Assembly: GCF_028823665.1 (NCBI RefSeq)
Contig: NZ_JAPEHV010000003.1
Span: forward strand, 310,001 to 374,000
From: Microbacterium sp. C7(2022)
Lineage (GTDB): Bacteria > Actinomycetota > Actinomycetes > Actinomycetales > Microbacteriaceae
DNA: 64,000 nt
Reading direction: 5' to 3'
The position numbers and the translations under genes were made by a program. This document shows, one piece after another, positions 1 through 7,894 of the stretch. Numbering within the stretch: position 1 is the first letter of the stretch; the number at the start of each line of letters is the position of its first letter. The notes under the pieces are model-generated. The model was not told the DNA's origin. It was given only the letters and a program-made list of their open reading frames with translations, and did no database searches.

Positions 1-204
1 CTCGTCGCCGCGCGGGCACCGGGAGCGTCGTTTCACGTGGCCGTCGACGACGCCGTCGCCGCCGGCGCCTCGCTCGGCGAGATCGTCGCGGTGCTCGATG
101 CCACCCGGTCGATCGCCGGTCTGCCCCGCGTCGTCGGCGCCGCGCAGCAGATCGCCGCCGCGCTCGGGTTCGACGAGGAGTTCGTCCCCCAAGCCGAGAG
201 ATGA
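1..204 (+). CDS. Carboxymuconolactone decarboxylase-like protein, C-terminal part
   Basis: The window opens inside this gene; 67 codons and a TGA stop are visible. The residues show an all-helical pattern with a His near the start (SFHVAVDDAV), then GASLGEIVAVL and a final AGLPRVVGAAQQ helix. That spacing is typical of the last helices of the CMD/AhpD-like family, which includes decarboxylases and alkylhydroperoxidase-like proteins. The catalytic CxxC/His motif would lie upstream of the window, so activity cannot be judged. The gene runs towards the LuxR gene and ends 7 bp from that gene's stop, so the two are convergent. Family assignment is by pattern only. Confidence 0.6.
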   Translation, partial: LVAARAPGASFHVAVDDAVAAGASLGEIVAVLDATRSIAGLPRVVGAAQQIAAALGFDEEFVPQAER

Positions 205-211
205 CGCGGGC

Positions 212-2455
212 TCAGCCGCCCAGCATCCCCAACGCGACGGCGCGCTCGACCGCCGCACCCCGCGTCGTGACGGCGAGCTTGCGGTAGATCGAGCCGAGTT
301 CACTGCTCACGGTGTTGCGCGAGATGAACAGCCGCTGCCCGATCTCGGCGATCGTCAGATGCGTCTGCAGGTACGGCAGCAGTCGCAGTTCTGCTGGCGT
401 CAGCGGCACGGACCCCTCGCCGGCAGGCTCGTCGGTCATGCTCGCTCGCAGCTTCTCCACCTCGCCATTCAGCGCCCCGACATCGGGCCGCTTGCGCAGC
501 AGCTCGTCGATCTCTTTCATCAGATGCCACGCCGCCCCCCGCTCACCCAGGGCGATGTGGGCCTTCGCGAGTTGCAGACGTGCGCGCACGGAGACCCAGG
601 GCATCACGTGCGTGCAGCCCACGCGGGCGCGCATCCCGCGCGCGAGCAGGCGCATCGCATGATCGCGATCACCGTCGTGCAGCGCCACACGTGCGGCGAC
701 GGCGAGCGCCAGCGTGGTCGTCGGGTAGCCCTCCATGTGGCTGTCATCGACCATCGTGACGGCCTGCTCGACATGCTCCCTCGCCGCGCCCCACCGACCC
801 TGAGCCATCGCGAACAGCGCCAGCTCGGGGGCGCTCAGGATCACCGTGTCGGCGTTCCCCATGATCGTCGCCATGTCGATCGCCTCTTCGAAGATCGGCT
901 CGGCCTTCGCCGCGTCACCCGCGAGCAGCAACGACGAACCCCACAGGTGCAGAGCCTGGTCGCGCCACGGACTCGTCGCCGGTTCGTGCGCCATCGCGTA
1001 CGCCGCGTCGGCGAGCACCTGCCGATGTCCGCCCCGCCCCATCGCGGCGCGCACCATGGCCCGTGCCGATTCGAACTCCGCGCGCTCGCTCGCAGGCATT
1101 CCTGCGGCGTCTACCCCGTCGAGACTGCGCGCCCAGCGCTCCCCCGCAGCCGTTTCGCCGAGCAGCACCGTGATCCACGTCATCGAGATCACCAGCGCCG
1201 GGTGCCGACGCACCAGGTCGTCCCCCAGCTCGTCGAGCCAGCGGCACACGGTCGCCACGTGCCCCGATCCGTACATCGGCAGGCTGATCTCGGCGACCCG
1301 CGCAGCCGCACGTTCAGTGTCACCGGCGCGCAGCAGGTGCTCCACGACCTGCTCGCCATCACCGTGCTCGTCATGCCACTCGGCGGCCCGCCGGTGCAGG
1401 TCTGCGACGGCGGATGCCCCTTCCGAACGCTCCAACTCGGTCAACAGGAACTCGTGGAACAGCGAGTGATACCGGTACGACCCGCGGCGCCGGTCCACCG
1501 AGATCAAGAACAGGTTCGCCGCCTCGAGGTCGAACAGTCGCGACCGCGCATCCTCGATGCCCAGCACCGCATTGCACGACGCCGCCGACATCCGGTCGAG
1601 CACCGCACTGCGGCGCAGGAACGCCTGCGTGTCCTCCGGCAGCCGTGCCACGCACTCCCGGTAGAGGAAGTCGGCGACGAACCGGTCGTCGCCGGTGATC
1701 GCCGCGGCATCCCCACCCGAACGCGCGACCAACGCACACAGGTACACACCCGCCGGCCACCCTTCGCAGCGCTCAACGATCTCGACGAGTTCGGAGTCGG
1801 ATGCCCCGGTGGCGCCGGCCTGCGCGAAGATCGCGCGCGCCCCCGCGGCATCCACCCTCAGTTCATCGGCCGACACCTCATGGACGTCACCGCACGCGCG
1901 CAGACGCCCGATCACCGAGGGAACATGGCGGCTGGCGAGCACGATCTGTGAGCCGACGGGAACTCGCGCGACCAGCACCTCGAGCGCGTCCTCGCAGTCG
2001 AGCGACGAGGCCCAGTGCAGGTCGTCCACGAACAGCACGAAGCTCTGCGGCGCCGCCGCGAGCGCCCGCGCCAGCAGCGGAGCGGACCGCCCCAGCGCCG
2101 CCGTGCCGACGCCGCGCATATCGGCCATGACGGTCGCGGCATCCGGCGAGAAGGAGACGGATGCGGCGGCGATCTCCGACAGCAGCGCCGCCGGGTCCGC
2201 ATCGGTGCGATCGAGCGTGGCCCACCCCACCGCACGGGTCTCGGTTGCCGCCCACTCGGCGAGGAGCGTTGACTTGCCGTACCCGGCCGGGGCGACCACC
2301 GACACCACCCGCGCGGCGCTCGTGCGCGCCACGTCGATCGTCGCGCGCCTGCTGACGGCGCTCTCGCGCACCGGTGGGGTGTCGTTGCCGGCGCTGAGCG
2401 GCGCGGTGAGCAGGTCGGGCTCCCCGCGGCCCGTCTGCCGGAGCGTGTCCGTCAC
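212..2455 (-). CDS. LuxR-family regulator of the large ATP-binding MalT type
   Basis: Cytoplasmic signal-responsive activator of the LAL/MalT class, about 747 residues, the usual size for an ATPase-TPR-HTH protein. Near residues 55-67 there is a Walker A (APAGYGKSTLL) and near 145 a Walker B (LFVDDLHW), marking a STAND NTPase. The middle is Ala-rich and helical, like TPR repeats. The last 60 residues form a LuxR helix-turn-helix (LTPAELRLL, then IAEIGQRLFISRNTVSSEL). An in-frame ATG at 2464 exists, but it lies inside a TACGAT -10 box. I therefore prefer GTG at 2455, 7 nt downstream of that box, as a leaderless start. The ligand is not evident; neighbours do not point to a regulon. Confidence 0.85.
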   Translation of the reverse strand: MTDTLRQTGRGEPDLLTAPLSAGNDTPPVRESAVSRRATIDVARTSAARVVSVVAPAGYGKSTLLAEWAATETRAVGWATLDRTDADPAALLSEIAAASVSFSPDAATVMADMRGVGTAALGRSAPLLARALAAAPQSFVLFVDDLHWASSLDCEDALEVLVARVPVGSQIVLASRHVPSVIGRLRACGDVHEVSADELRVDAAGARAIFAQAGATGASDSELVEIVERCEGWPAGVYLCALVARSGGDAAAITGDDRFVADFLYRECVARLPEDTQAFLRRSAVLDRMSAASCNAVLGIEDARSRLFDLEAANLFLISVDRRRGSYRYHSLFHEFLLTELERSEGASAVADLHRRAAEWHDEHGDGEQVVEHLLRAGDTERAAARVAEISLPMYGSGHVATVCRWLDELGDDLVRRHPALVISMTWITVLLGETAAGERWARSLDGVDAAGMPASERAEFESARAMVRAAMGRGGHRQVLADAAYAMAHEPATSPWRDQALHLWGSSLLLAGDAAKAEPIFEEAIDMATIMGNADTVILSAPELALFAMAQGRWGAAREHVEQAVTMVDDSHMEGYPTTTLALAVAARVALHDGDRDHAMRLLARGMRARVGCTHVMPWVSVRARLQLAKAHIALGERGAAWHLMKEIDELLRKRPDVGALNGEVEKLRASMTDEPAGEGSVPLTPAELRLLPYLQTHLTIAEIGQRLFISRNTVSSELGSIYRKLAVTTRGAAVERAVALGMLGG

Positions 2456-2462
2456 GTGCCTC

Positions 2463-2468
2463 ATCGTA
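2463..2468 (-). promoter_or_regulatory. -10 box of the LuxR gene (leaderless)
   Basis: TACGAT is followed by 7 nt and GTG. No Shine-Dalgarno is seen, which argues for the GTG over the ATG embedded in the box. Confidence 0.5.
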
Positions 2469-2580
2469 GGGGTGCCTGCGCGTCGGCGACAGGTGTGTGA
2501 CGCGCGGCGCCCGGGTTCCCGACTTCGCCGAATGCACCACTTCGCATCGAGTACACGCGTTGCCTACCGTGGCAAGATCA

Positions 2581-2667
2581 TGCACTCGGCGGCAAGGCAT
2601 GCACTCGGCGGCAAGGCGTGCACTCGGCGGCAAGGCGTGCACTCGGCGGCAAGGCGTGCACTCGGCG
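2581..2667. repeat. Tandem 19-bp repeat, 4.5 copies
   Basis: Four head-to-tail copies of TGCACTCGGCGGCAAGGC plus A or G (starts at 2581, 2600, 2619 and 2638), then an 11-nt partial copy. Copies differ only at the last base. The array sits between the LuxR start and the VOC stop. Since 19 is not a multiple of 3, it is not a protein repeat. Confidence 0.9.
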
Positions 2668-2706
2668 TGCGCTCGGCGCGCGTGGCGCGGGCCGAGTGCA
2701 CGCCTT
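2651..2706 (-). terminator. Stem-loop built from the 19-bp repeat, at the 3' end of the VOC gene
   Basis: Arms AAGGCGTGCACTCGGC (2651-2666) and its exact complement (2691-2706) form a perfect 16-bp stem with a 24-nt loop. The second arm overlaps the TAA stop of the VOC gene. There is no T tract, so it may act as a terminator or 3' stabiliser rather than a classical intrinsic terminator. Confidence 0.5.
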
Positions 2707-3103
2707 ACGCTGCCGGCGGCGCGAACGCGGCGATCTGAACCAGGTTGCCTACCGTGTCGTCGAGCACCGCGGTGGTGACCGGCCCGTGGTTCATGGGCGG
2801 CTGCGTGAACGTCACGCCCAGGCCGGTCAGGCGCTCGTACTCGGCTTGGACGTCGTCGACGCCGAACATGCAGAACGGGATCCCGTCCTCGGCGAGCGCA
2901 TCGGTGAACGGCGTCACCGCGGGGTGGTCTTTCGGTTCGAGCGAGATCTGCGTTCCGTCCGGTACGGCGGGGTCGACCACGGTCAGCCAGCGGTGCTCGC
3001 CGAGCGGCAGGTCGGCTGCAACCTGGAAGCCAAGCTTCTCGGTGTAGAACTCGAGGGCGCGCTGCTGGTCGTCGACGAACACGCTGAACGTCTGGATCTT
3101 CAT
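2705..3103 (-). CDS. VOC/glyoxalase superfamily protein
   Basis: Small cytosolic protein of 132 residues with one VOC-fold unit pair. It begins MKIQTFSVFVDDQQRALEFY, the usual first strand and helix (FYxEKLGF), and ends with GNLVQIAAF, the usual last strand. The family includes glyoxalase I, extradiol dioxygenases and resistance proteins; the substrate here is unknown. The start at 3103 has a good ribosome site (GGAG, 6 nt away) and its ATG overlaps the TGA of the ArsR gene as ATGA. The two are thus translationally coupled, and ArsR probably controls this protein. Confidence 0.85.
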   Translation of the reverse strand: MKIQTFSVFVDDQQRALEFYTEKLGFQVAADLPLGEHRWLTVVDPAVPDGTQISLEPKDHPAVTPFTDALAEDGIPFCMFGVDDVQAEYERLTGLGVTFTQPPMNHGPVTTAVLDDTVGNLVQIAAFAPPAA

Positions 3104-3378
3104 GATTCTCCGTCTGGGATGGGCCATCGCTCAGCGATCTGGGCGAGGGGCCGGGTATCAATGGTGTGGAACTTGTAGCGGCCGCGCCGCTCGCTATGGA
3201 CGAGCCCGGCGGACTCGAGCACCTCAAGATGCTGCGACACCGCCTGCCGGCTGTGGGTGAGCCCTCGCGCGTTCAACCTGACGCACAGCTCGAACAGCGT
3301 CTGCTCGTCGCGCCCGACGAGCTCGTCGAGAATGACCCGACGCGTCTCGTCAGCCAGCGCCTTGAACACGTCGCTCAC
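3100..3378 (-). CDS. ArsR-family winged-helix regulator
   Basis: 92-residue dimeric-type repressor. The wHTH is clear: VFKALADETRRVILDEL, then a recognition helix in HSRQAVSQHLEVLESAGLV, and the wing RRGRYKFHTI. No obvious Cys metal site is present, so it is more like the SdpR/solvent-stress subgroup than a metal sensor. An upstream in-frame TTG (3396) is possible, but it lies inside the promoter. GTG at 3378 falls at the expected transcription start, 7 nt after the -10 box, so I take it as a leaderless start. It heads the operon with the VOC gene. Confidence 0.85.
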   Translation of the reverse strand: MSDVFKALADETRRVILDELVGRDEQTLFELCVRLNARGLTHSRQAVSQHLEVLESAGLVHSERRGRYKFHTIDTRPLAQIAERWPIPDGES

Positions 3379-3385
3379 GGTGTCG

Positions 3386-3415
3386 ATGATAGGCAAGCGA
3401 ATGCTTGCATGTCAA
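3386..3415 (-). promoter_or_regulatory. ArsR/VOC promoter with operator in the spacer
   Basis: TTGACA (3415-3410), an 18-nt spacer, and TATCAT (3391-3386). The spacer contains the perfect inverted repeat GCAAGC-GAAT-GCTTGC (3393-3408). This is the expected place for an autorepressor operator. Confidence 0.7.
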
Positions 3416-3604
3416 TCGGCGCACCCTTCCCCGCCCCGGCGCCCCCACCCTTCCCCGCCCCGGCGACAACACATGTTGTCGCCGAGTGCACCCCTTAGCC
3501 GCGGGAGGTATCCCGTCCATTCGGCGATTACACGTGTATTCGACGAGAGTGGGCGGCTGGCGACGTAGGGATCCGGCGAGGATGGGCGGCTGGCGCGACG
3601 CAGG
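3416..3604. repeat. Repeat-rich spacer upstream of the ArsR gene
   Basis: Holds two near copies of ACCCTTCCCCGCCCCGGCG (3423-3465), a perfect 10-bp hairpin (3461-3484), a copy of GCCGAGTGCACCCCTTA (3481-3497) that matches the array at 2581-2707, the palindrome TACACGTGTA (3529-3538), and two degenerate copies of a TGGGCGGCTGGCG block. No convincing gene is seen. Confidence 0.6.
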
Positions 3605-4594
3605 TCAGCGCAGCGTCGCGCGCACCCAGATGTCGAGAACGCGGTACGCCTCTTCCCTCGGCTCGGCGCGCGAGAGGAAGATGTCATGGATCGCCCCATC
3701 GATGCGCCCGATCGTCACCAGCTTGCCGATCTTCGTCGCCATACGTGCAATGTCGTCGACCACGAGCACCGAATCCGCGCGGGTCGCGGCATCCGTCCAC
3801 GAAAGCGGCGAGGCAGAGTGCGCCGACAGCAGAACGAGGGCGGGGCATCCGACATCCACCCCTTTGGAGATCTGCCGATGCCCGCGCAGCACCGCCTCGA
3901 GCCAGCCCGGATTCGTCGCGAACCCACGCTCGGGCCGCCACTCCTCGCGATATCCGTCGACCGGGAGCGACCCGATCTCGGTCTGCGCGCGCGTGTAGTA
4001 GCCGAAGTCGACCTGCGGGTTCGTGCCCCGCGGATCAACGCGCGCCCGCATCCCCACCAGCGGAGCCACCACGTGCCGTCCGACAGCGCCGATCTGGAAC
4101 TCCAGCCACGGACTGTTCAGCACCACTGCCTGCGCCCGCCCGGGATGCCGCGCCGCCCACAGCGTCAGCGTCAGCCCTCCGGTCGAGTGCCCGAGCAACA
4201 CCAGCTTGCGTTTACGTTCTCCTGCGTCGGCGCCGTGCCCCATCGCCTGCAGCGCTGCTTCGATGTCGGTGTCGTACTCGTCAAGCGAATCCACGTATCC
4301 ACGGGTCTGCCCCTCACGGATGCTACGCCCGTACCGCCGCAGATCCAGCGCGTGGAACCGTGCCCCGCGCGCCGTCCAGAAATGCGCGAGCTCTGTCTGG
4401 AAGAAGTAGTCCGACCACCCGTGCACGTACAGCACATCGACGTCACCGAGTGGCTTCGTCCAGGCGAGTGCAGGGTTCGGGATGCTGCGCACCAACGTCG
4501 CCACCAAGGGTCCCGCCAGCCCGTCCACGCCCAGGGGCAGCGTGAGCTGCTCGAACCCCTTGCCCAGGATGTCGGGAACCCACTCGTCGGCCAC
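3605..4594 (-). CDS. Alpha/beta hydrolase
   Basis: 329-residue serine hydrolase of the alpha/beta fold, probably cytosolic since no signal peptide is seen. The nucleophile elbow GHSTGG places Ser at about residue 137. An early HGWSDY (59-64) is the likely oxyanion-hole loop, and ALDLRRYGRS follows as in lysophospholipase-like enzymes. A late Asp and the final His (VTIGRIDGAIHDIFLSR) could complete the triad. The GTG start lies exactly 6 nt after TAGGCT, with no ribosome site, so a leaderless message is likely. The substrate cannot be told; lysophospholipase or esterase are possible. Confidence 0.85.
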   Translation of the reverse strand: MADEWVPDILGKGFEQLTLPLGVDGLAGPLVATLVRSIPNPALAWTKPLGDVDVLYVHGWSDYFFQTELAHFWTARGARFHALDLRRYGRSIREGQTRGYVDSLDEYDTDIEAALQAMGHGADAGERKRKLVLLGHSTGGLTLTLWAARHPGRAQAVVLNSPWLEFQIGAVGRHVVAPLVGMRARVDPRGTNPQVDFGYYTRAQTEIGSLPVDGYREEWRPERGFATNPGWLEAVLRGHRQISKGVDVGCPALVLLSAHSASPLSWTDAATRADSVLVVDDIARMATKIGKLVTIGRIDGAIHDIFLSRAEPREEAYRVLDIWVRATLR

Positions 4595-4600
4595 GGTGCC

Positions 4601-4606
4601 AGCCTA
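4601..4606 (-). promoter_or_regulatory. -10 box of the alpha/beta hydrolase gene (leaderless)
   Basis: TAGGCT, 6 nt, GTG at 4594. No Shine-Dalgarno. Confidence 0.6.
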
Positions 4607-4666
4607 TGGGTGCTGGCTGTGCGGCGGCCGGATCGTGGGCCCGGCGCACGAGCGTCGTGCGCGGCT

Positions 4667-5302
4667 TCAGCCCAGCGGCGTGCTGGCCTCGAGCCCACAC
4701 CACACGTCGCCACCGGCCAGGACCCGACCCGAAGCATGCAGACGATGCGCCTGCGAGAGTGGCTTACGCTCTGCTTGCTCAGCGATGCTGCTGGCGAAGT
4801 GATGGGTGAAGTCTCCGCGGGGAAGGCGACGCTCGACGTCGCGGAGGAACGCGGCATCCCACCTCTCCGGGCTCGCGCCACCGACATCGAGGCTGGTCGC
4901 CGTCTCGAGCAGGTAGCCTTCGATGTCCAGCTCTGGGTCGACCGCGGTCCACATGTGCCGCTCGATGATTTGCTGCACGCGAGCGCAACGCGCGGGAGGC
5001 CACCCGGCACCGGCCGCGAATACCCAGCCGACGGCGCCACCCGCGGCCTCGAACGGCACCGCATGGGCGTCGAACTCGGTATCCAGCCCGATGTCATGCA
5101 ACATTGCGGCGACGTACAGCAGTTCGCGGTCGAACGCGCGCTTCTCAGACTCGGCGAGCGCGATGGCCCAGACCCACGAGCGCAGGCAGTGGTGCACCAG
5201 CTCAGGCGAGGACCACTCCTCGACCACCGCCCGCGCGCGGGCAGCCGTTGGCGTGGGCGGTGCGATCAGCGCCTCGAACTCGGCGTCAGTGAACGGGTGC
5301 AC
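4667..5302 (-). CDS. HD-domain protein (cyanamide hydratase-like)
   Basis: 211-residue HD-fold metal-dependent hydrolase. Metal ligands are seen as HH at 37-38 (ELVHHCLRSWVWA), the HD pair in MLHDIGLD (69-70), and a later His in IIERHMW. The HxxR plus HDIGLD pattern is the one seen in cyanamide hydratase-like and related phosphohydrolase HD proteins. The GTG start at 5302 is chosen because GAGAGGAG lies 6 nt upstream. A longer in-frame extension to 5371 has no such site. It ends 72 bp from the hydrolase gene on the same strand. The true substrate is unknown. Confidence 0.85.
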   Translation of the reverse strand: MHPFTDAEFEALIAPPTPTAARARAVVEEWSSPELVHHCLRSWVWAIALAESEKRAFDRELLYVAAMLHDIGLDTEFDAHAVPFEAAGGAVGWVFAAGAGWPPARCARVQQIIERHMWTAVDPELDIEGYLLETATSLDVGGASPERWDAAFLRDVERRLPRGDFTHHFASSIAEQAERKPLSQAHRLHASGRVLAGGDVWCGLEASTPLG

Positions 5303-5440
5303 GCGGGGCTCCTCTCGTTGCTCCCGAGTCTGCCGCGTTGCGTGAGGCTCATCGACCGGGCGGCCTGCCATTCACCGGCGGACTTCCGCCACTGCTGATT
5401 GCCTGGGTCACGGGGCGTCGCGCGCAGCCGAGCGCCGCCG

Positions 5441-6811
5441 CTACTCCCCGCGCGAGACGCGGACCATTTCTTCGCGCGGGACGACCTTCACGCGCGCGCG
5501 CCCCTGCGGGGCGCCCAGTGCCATTTCGTGCTCGTCGAGCCGGTGCCACCCCTCGAGGTCGGTCCAACGGACTCCACGCGAGGCGAGTAGTTCGGTCACG
5601 GCCGACTCGGACGGATCGGCTGGCTGCCACCACGACCCCTGGTCGTTGATGATGTGTCGCACGGTCTCCATGGCATCCGACTTCGTGTGCCCGATCAGCC
5701 CGACCGGGCCACGCTTGATCCACCCGGTGGCGTACACGCCCGGCACGCGCTCGTTCGAATCCTTGTGCAGCACCTGACCCTCGTGGTTGGGGATCACACC
5801 GTGCCGCTTGTCGAACGGCACTCCGGGCAGGGGCGAGCCGAAGTATCCGACCGCGCGGTACAGCGCCTGAATATCGACCGACCGGATCTCGCCCGTCCCG
5901 ACCACGCCACCCTCACCGTCGGGCCGCGTCCGCTCGTACCGGAACGCCGACACCCGCCCTGACGCATCGTGCTCCACTGAGACCGGCTTCGCCCAGAAGT
6001 GCAGGTGCAGTCGTCGCGAGGCCGTCCCGCCGGCGTTGTTCACCGAGTCGCGCTGTCGCCACGACTGCAGCACGCGATCGATGACCATCACCTGCTTGTT
6101 CGAGGCGATCGCTGCTTTCGATGCCTCGTCGTAATCGAAGTCCTCGTCGTAGACGACCATGTCGACATCGCGCAGCTCCCCCAGCTCTCGCAACTCGAGG
6201 GGCGTGAACTTCACCTGCGCCGGTCCGCGGCGACCGAAGACGTGCACGTCGGTCACCGGCGAGGCCTTCAGCCCGTCGTAGACGTTCTCGGGGATCTCGG
6301 TAGGAAGAAGGTCTTCTGGATGCTTCGCCAACATCCGGGCGACATCGAGGGCCACATTGCCATTGCCGATCACGGCGATCGATTCCGCTTCGAGCGGCCA
6401 CTCGCGCGGCACATCCGGGTGCCCGTCGAACCAGCTGACGAAGTCCGCCGCGCCGTACGATCCGTCGGCGTCGATGCCGGGGATATCGAGAGAGGTATCG
6501 CGCACGGCGCCCGTGGCGAAGATCACCGCGTTGTAGTGCTGCTTGAGGTCATCGAGCGTGATGTCCGAGCCGAATCGCACGTTGCCGAAGATGCGGATAT
6601 CGCCGCGATCGAGCACTTCGCGCAGCGCTGTGATGATCCCTTTGATGCGCGGGTGGTCGGGCGCGACGCCGTAACGCACGAGCCCGTACGGGGCGGGAAG
6701 CTGATCGAACAGGTCGATGGAGACGTCGAACTTCCGCTCTGCTTTGAGGATGATGTCGGCCGCATAGATACCGGCGGGGCCAGCCCCGACGATGGCGAGT
6801 CTCAGCTTCAT
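5441..6811 (-). CDS. fprA: Ferredoxin/adrenodoxin-NADP reductase, FprA type
   Basis: 456-residue FAD enzyme moving electrons between NADPH and a ferredoxin. The N-terminal FAD site is GAGPAGIYAAD (8-18), followed by LVRYGVAPDHPRIKGI, a hallmark of the FprA/adrenodoxin reductase group. The NADPH site VIGNGNVALDVARML lies near 148, with RRGPAQVKF after it. GVYATGWIKRGPVGLIGTHTK-like residues near the C terminus close the FAD site. The gene has a strong GGAGG site 5 nt from ATG and follows the polyprenyl synthase by 15 bp, so they form an operon. Partners could be ferredoxins used by P450 or other redox enzymes. Confidence 0.9.
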   Translation of the reverse strand: MKLRLAIVGAGPAGIYAADIILKAERKFDVSIDLFDQLPAPYGLVRYGVAPDHPRIKGIITALREVLDRGDIRIFGNVRFGSDITLDDLKQHYNAVIFATGAVRDTSLDIPGIDADGSYGAADFVSWFDGHPDVPREWPLEAESIAVIGNGNVALDVARMLAKHPEDLLPTEIPENVYDGLKASPVTDVHVFGRRGPAQVKFTPLELRELGELRDVDMVVYDEDFDYDEASKAAIASNKQVMVIDRVLQSWRQRDSVNNAGGTASRRLHLHFWAKPVSVEHDASGRVSAFRYERTRPDGEGGVVGTGEIRSVDIQALYRAVGYFGSPLPGVPFDKRHGVIPNHEGQVLHKDSNERVPGVYATGWIKRGPVGLIGHTKSDAMETVRHIINDQGSWWQPADPSESAVTELLASRGVRWTDLEGWHRLDEHEMALGAPQGRARVKVVPREEMVRVSRGE

Positions 6812-6826
6812 GTTGCCCTCCAGCCC

Positions 6827-7882
6827 CTATCGGGATCGATCGACCACCGCCCGCGCGAAGCGCATGAGCGCCTCTCGCACCGCGCCGTCCGGCAGCGGGT
6901 CCAGTGCCGCAATAGCCTCGTTCGACCACGAGTAGGCGAGGTCGAGCGTGGCCTGCGTAGCCTCATGATCGCGCAATTCCGCCAGCGCGCCGTCAAGAAT
7001 CGCCGGGTCTTCGCCGTCGCTGATGCTCGCCACCCCGGCGTCGATGCGTTCCCTCAGGCCGATGGATGCCGCATCTGTGCGCTCTGAGAGCACCAGATAC
7101 GGCATCGTCGGAACCCCTGCTCGCAGGTCGGTACCCGGCACCTTGCCCGTCTCGTCAGCGTCCGCCGACAGATCGATCACGTCGTCGAGCAACTGGAAGG
7201 CGACGCCGACCTTCTCACCGAACGTCTTCAGCGGAGCTTCGAATTCGACCGGCCCACCGGCGAACACACACCCGGTCTGGGCGGCAGCGGCGATGAGCGA
7301 CCCTGTCTTGTCGGCGAGCACCTGGAGGTAGAACTCCACGCGATCGTCGCCATCCTGAGGGCCGACGGTCTCGTGCATCTGACCGATGACGAGCCGTTCG
7401 AACGTGTCGGCCTGCAAACGAATCGCCGCTTCGCCGTGGCGCGCCATAATCTGGCTGGCGCGCGAAAAGAGCAGGTCACCGGTGAGAATGGCGATGTTGT
7501 TGCCCCACACCTCGTGAGCAGCGGGGACCCCGCGGCGCTTGTCTGCGGCATCCATCACATCGTCGTGATACAGCGAACCGAGGTGCGTCATCTCGAGTGC
7601 CGTAGCACCGTCGATCACCTTGTCGGTCGGGCCTTCGCCCAACTGCGACGTGAGGAGCGTGAGCATGGGACGCACGCGCTTGCCGCCCGCGTCGTACAGG
7701 TAGCGGCTGGTGGCATTGGCGAGCGAGTCGGCCATCACCAGTTCGCGCGCAAGCGCCTCGTCGACGCGCTCCAGCCCCGACTCGACGGTCGCAAGAAGTC
7801 GGCGCGAGCGGGGCCCGGCAAAAATCCGGTCGCTCAAGCCCAGCTTGCTCGCGATGCGCGAGCCCGGAGCCGAGAAAGTCAC
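6827..7882 (-). CDS. Trans-isoprenyl diphosphate synthase for the menaquinone side chain
   Basis: 351-residue all-helical prenyl chain elongation enzyme. The first Asp-rich motif is YHDDVMD (107-111) and the second is LLDDVID (near 233), both complete. GGKRVRP (67-73) binds IPP. The chain-length region before the first motif lacks bulky residues, in line with a medium or long chain (C35-C45) product. It lies just downstream of menG, and the product would be the donor for MenA. The GTG start is leaderless: its -10 TAGGCT overlaps the TAG stop of menG. Exact chain length cannot be read from sequence. Confidence 0.9.
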   Translation of the reverse strand: MTFSAPGSRIASKLGLSDRIFAGPRSRRLLATVESGLERVDEALARELVMADSLANATSRYLYDAGGKRVRPMLTLLTSQLGEGPTDKVIDGATALEMTHLGSLYHDDVMDAADKRRGVPAAHEVWGNNIAILTGDLLFSRASQIMARHGEAAIRLQADTFERLVIGQMHETVGPQDGDDRVEFYLQVLADKTGSLIAAAAQTGCVFAGGPVEFEAPLKTFGEKVGVAFQLLDDVIDLSADADETGKVPGTDLRAGVPTMPYLVLSERTDAASIGLRERIDAGVASISDGEDPAILDGALAELRDHEATQATLDLAYSWSNEAIAALDPLPDGAVREALMRFARAVVDRSR

Positions 7883-7888
7883 GAACCC

Positions 7889-7894
7889 AGCCTA
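7889..7894 (-). promoter_or_regulatory. -10 box of the polyprenyl synthase gene, overlapping the menG stop
   Basis: TAGGCT, 6 nt, GTG at 7882. The first three bases are the TAG stop codon of menG, so this operon has an internal leaderless promoter. Confidence 0.6.

Noticed and set aside
98..1951. Long open frame antisense to the LuxR gene, and many like it opposite real genes (for example 22789-25605 opposite metH)
   Set aside because: High GC gives long stop-free shadow frames. These products are Arg/Pro/His-rich with no family pattern, and the opposite strand has clear domains.
2581..2707. CRISPR array
   Set aside because: The units are 19 bp and directly joined, with no spacers; there are no cas genes.
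5740..5760. TTCGAATCC-like tRNA arm
   Set aside because: It lies inside the fprA coding region and lacks the pairing partners of a tRNA.
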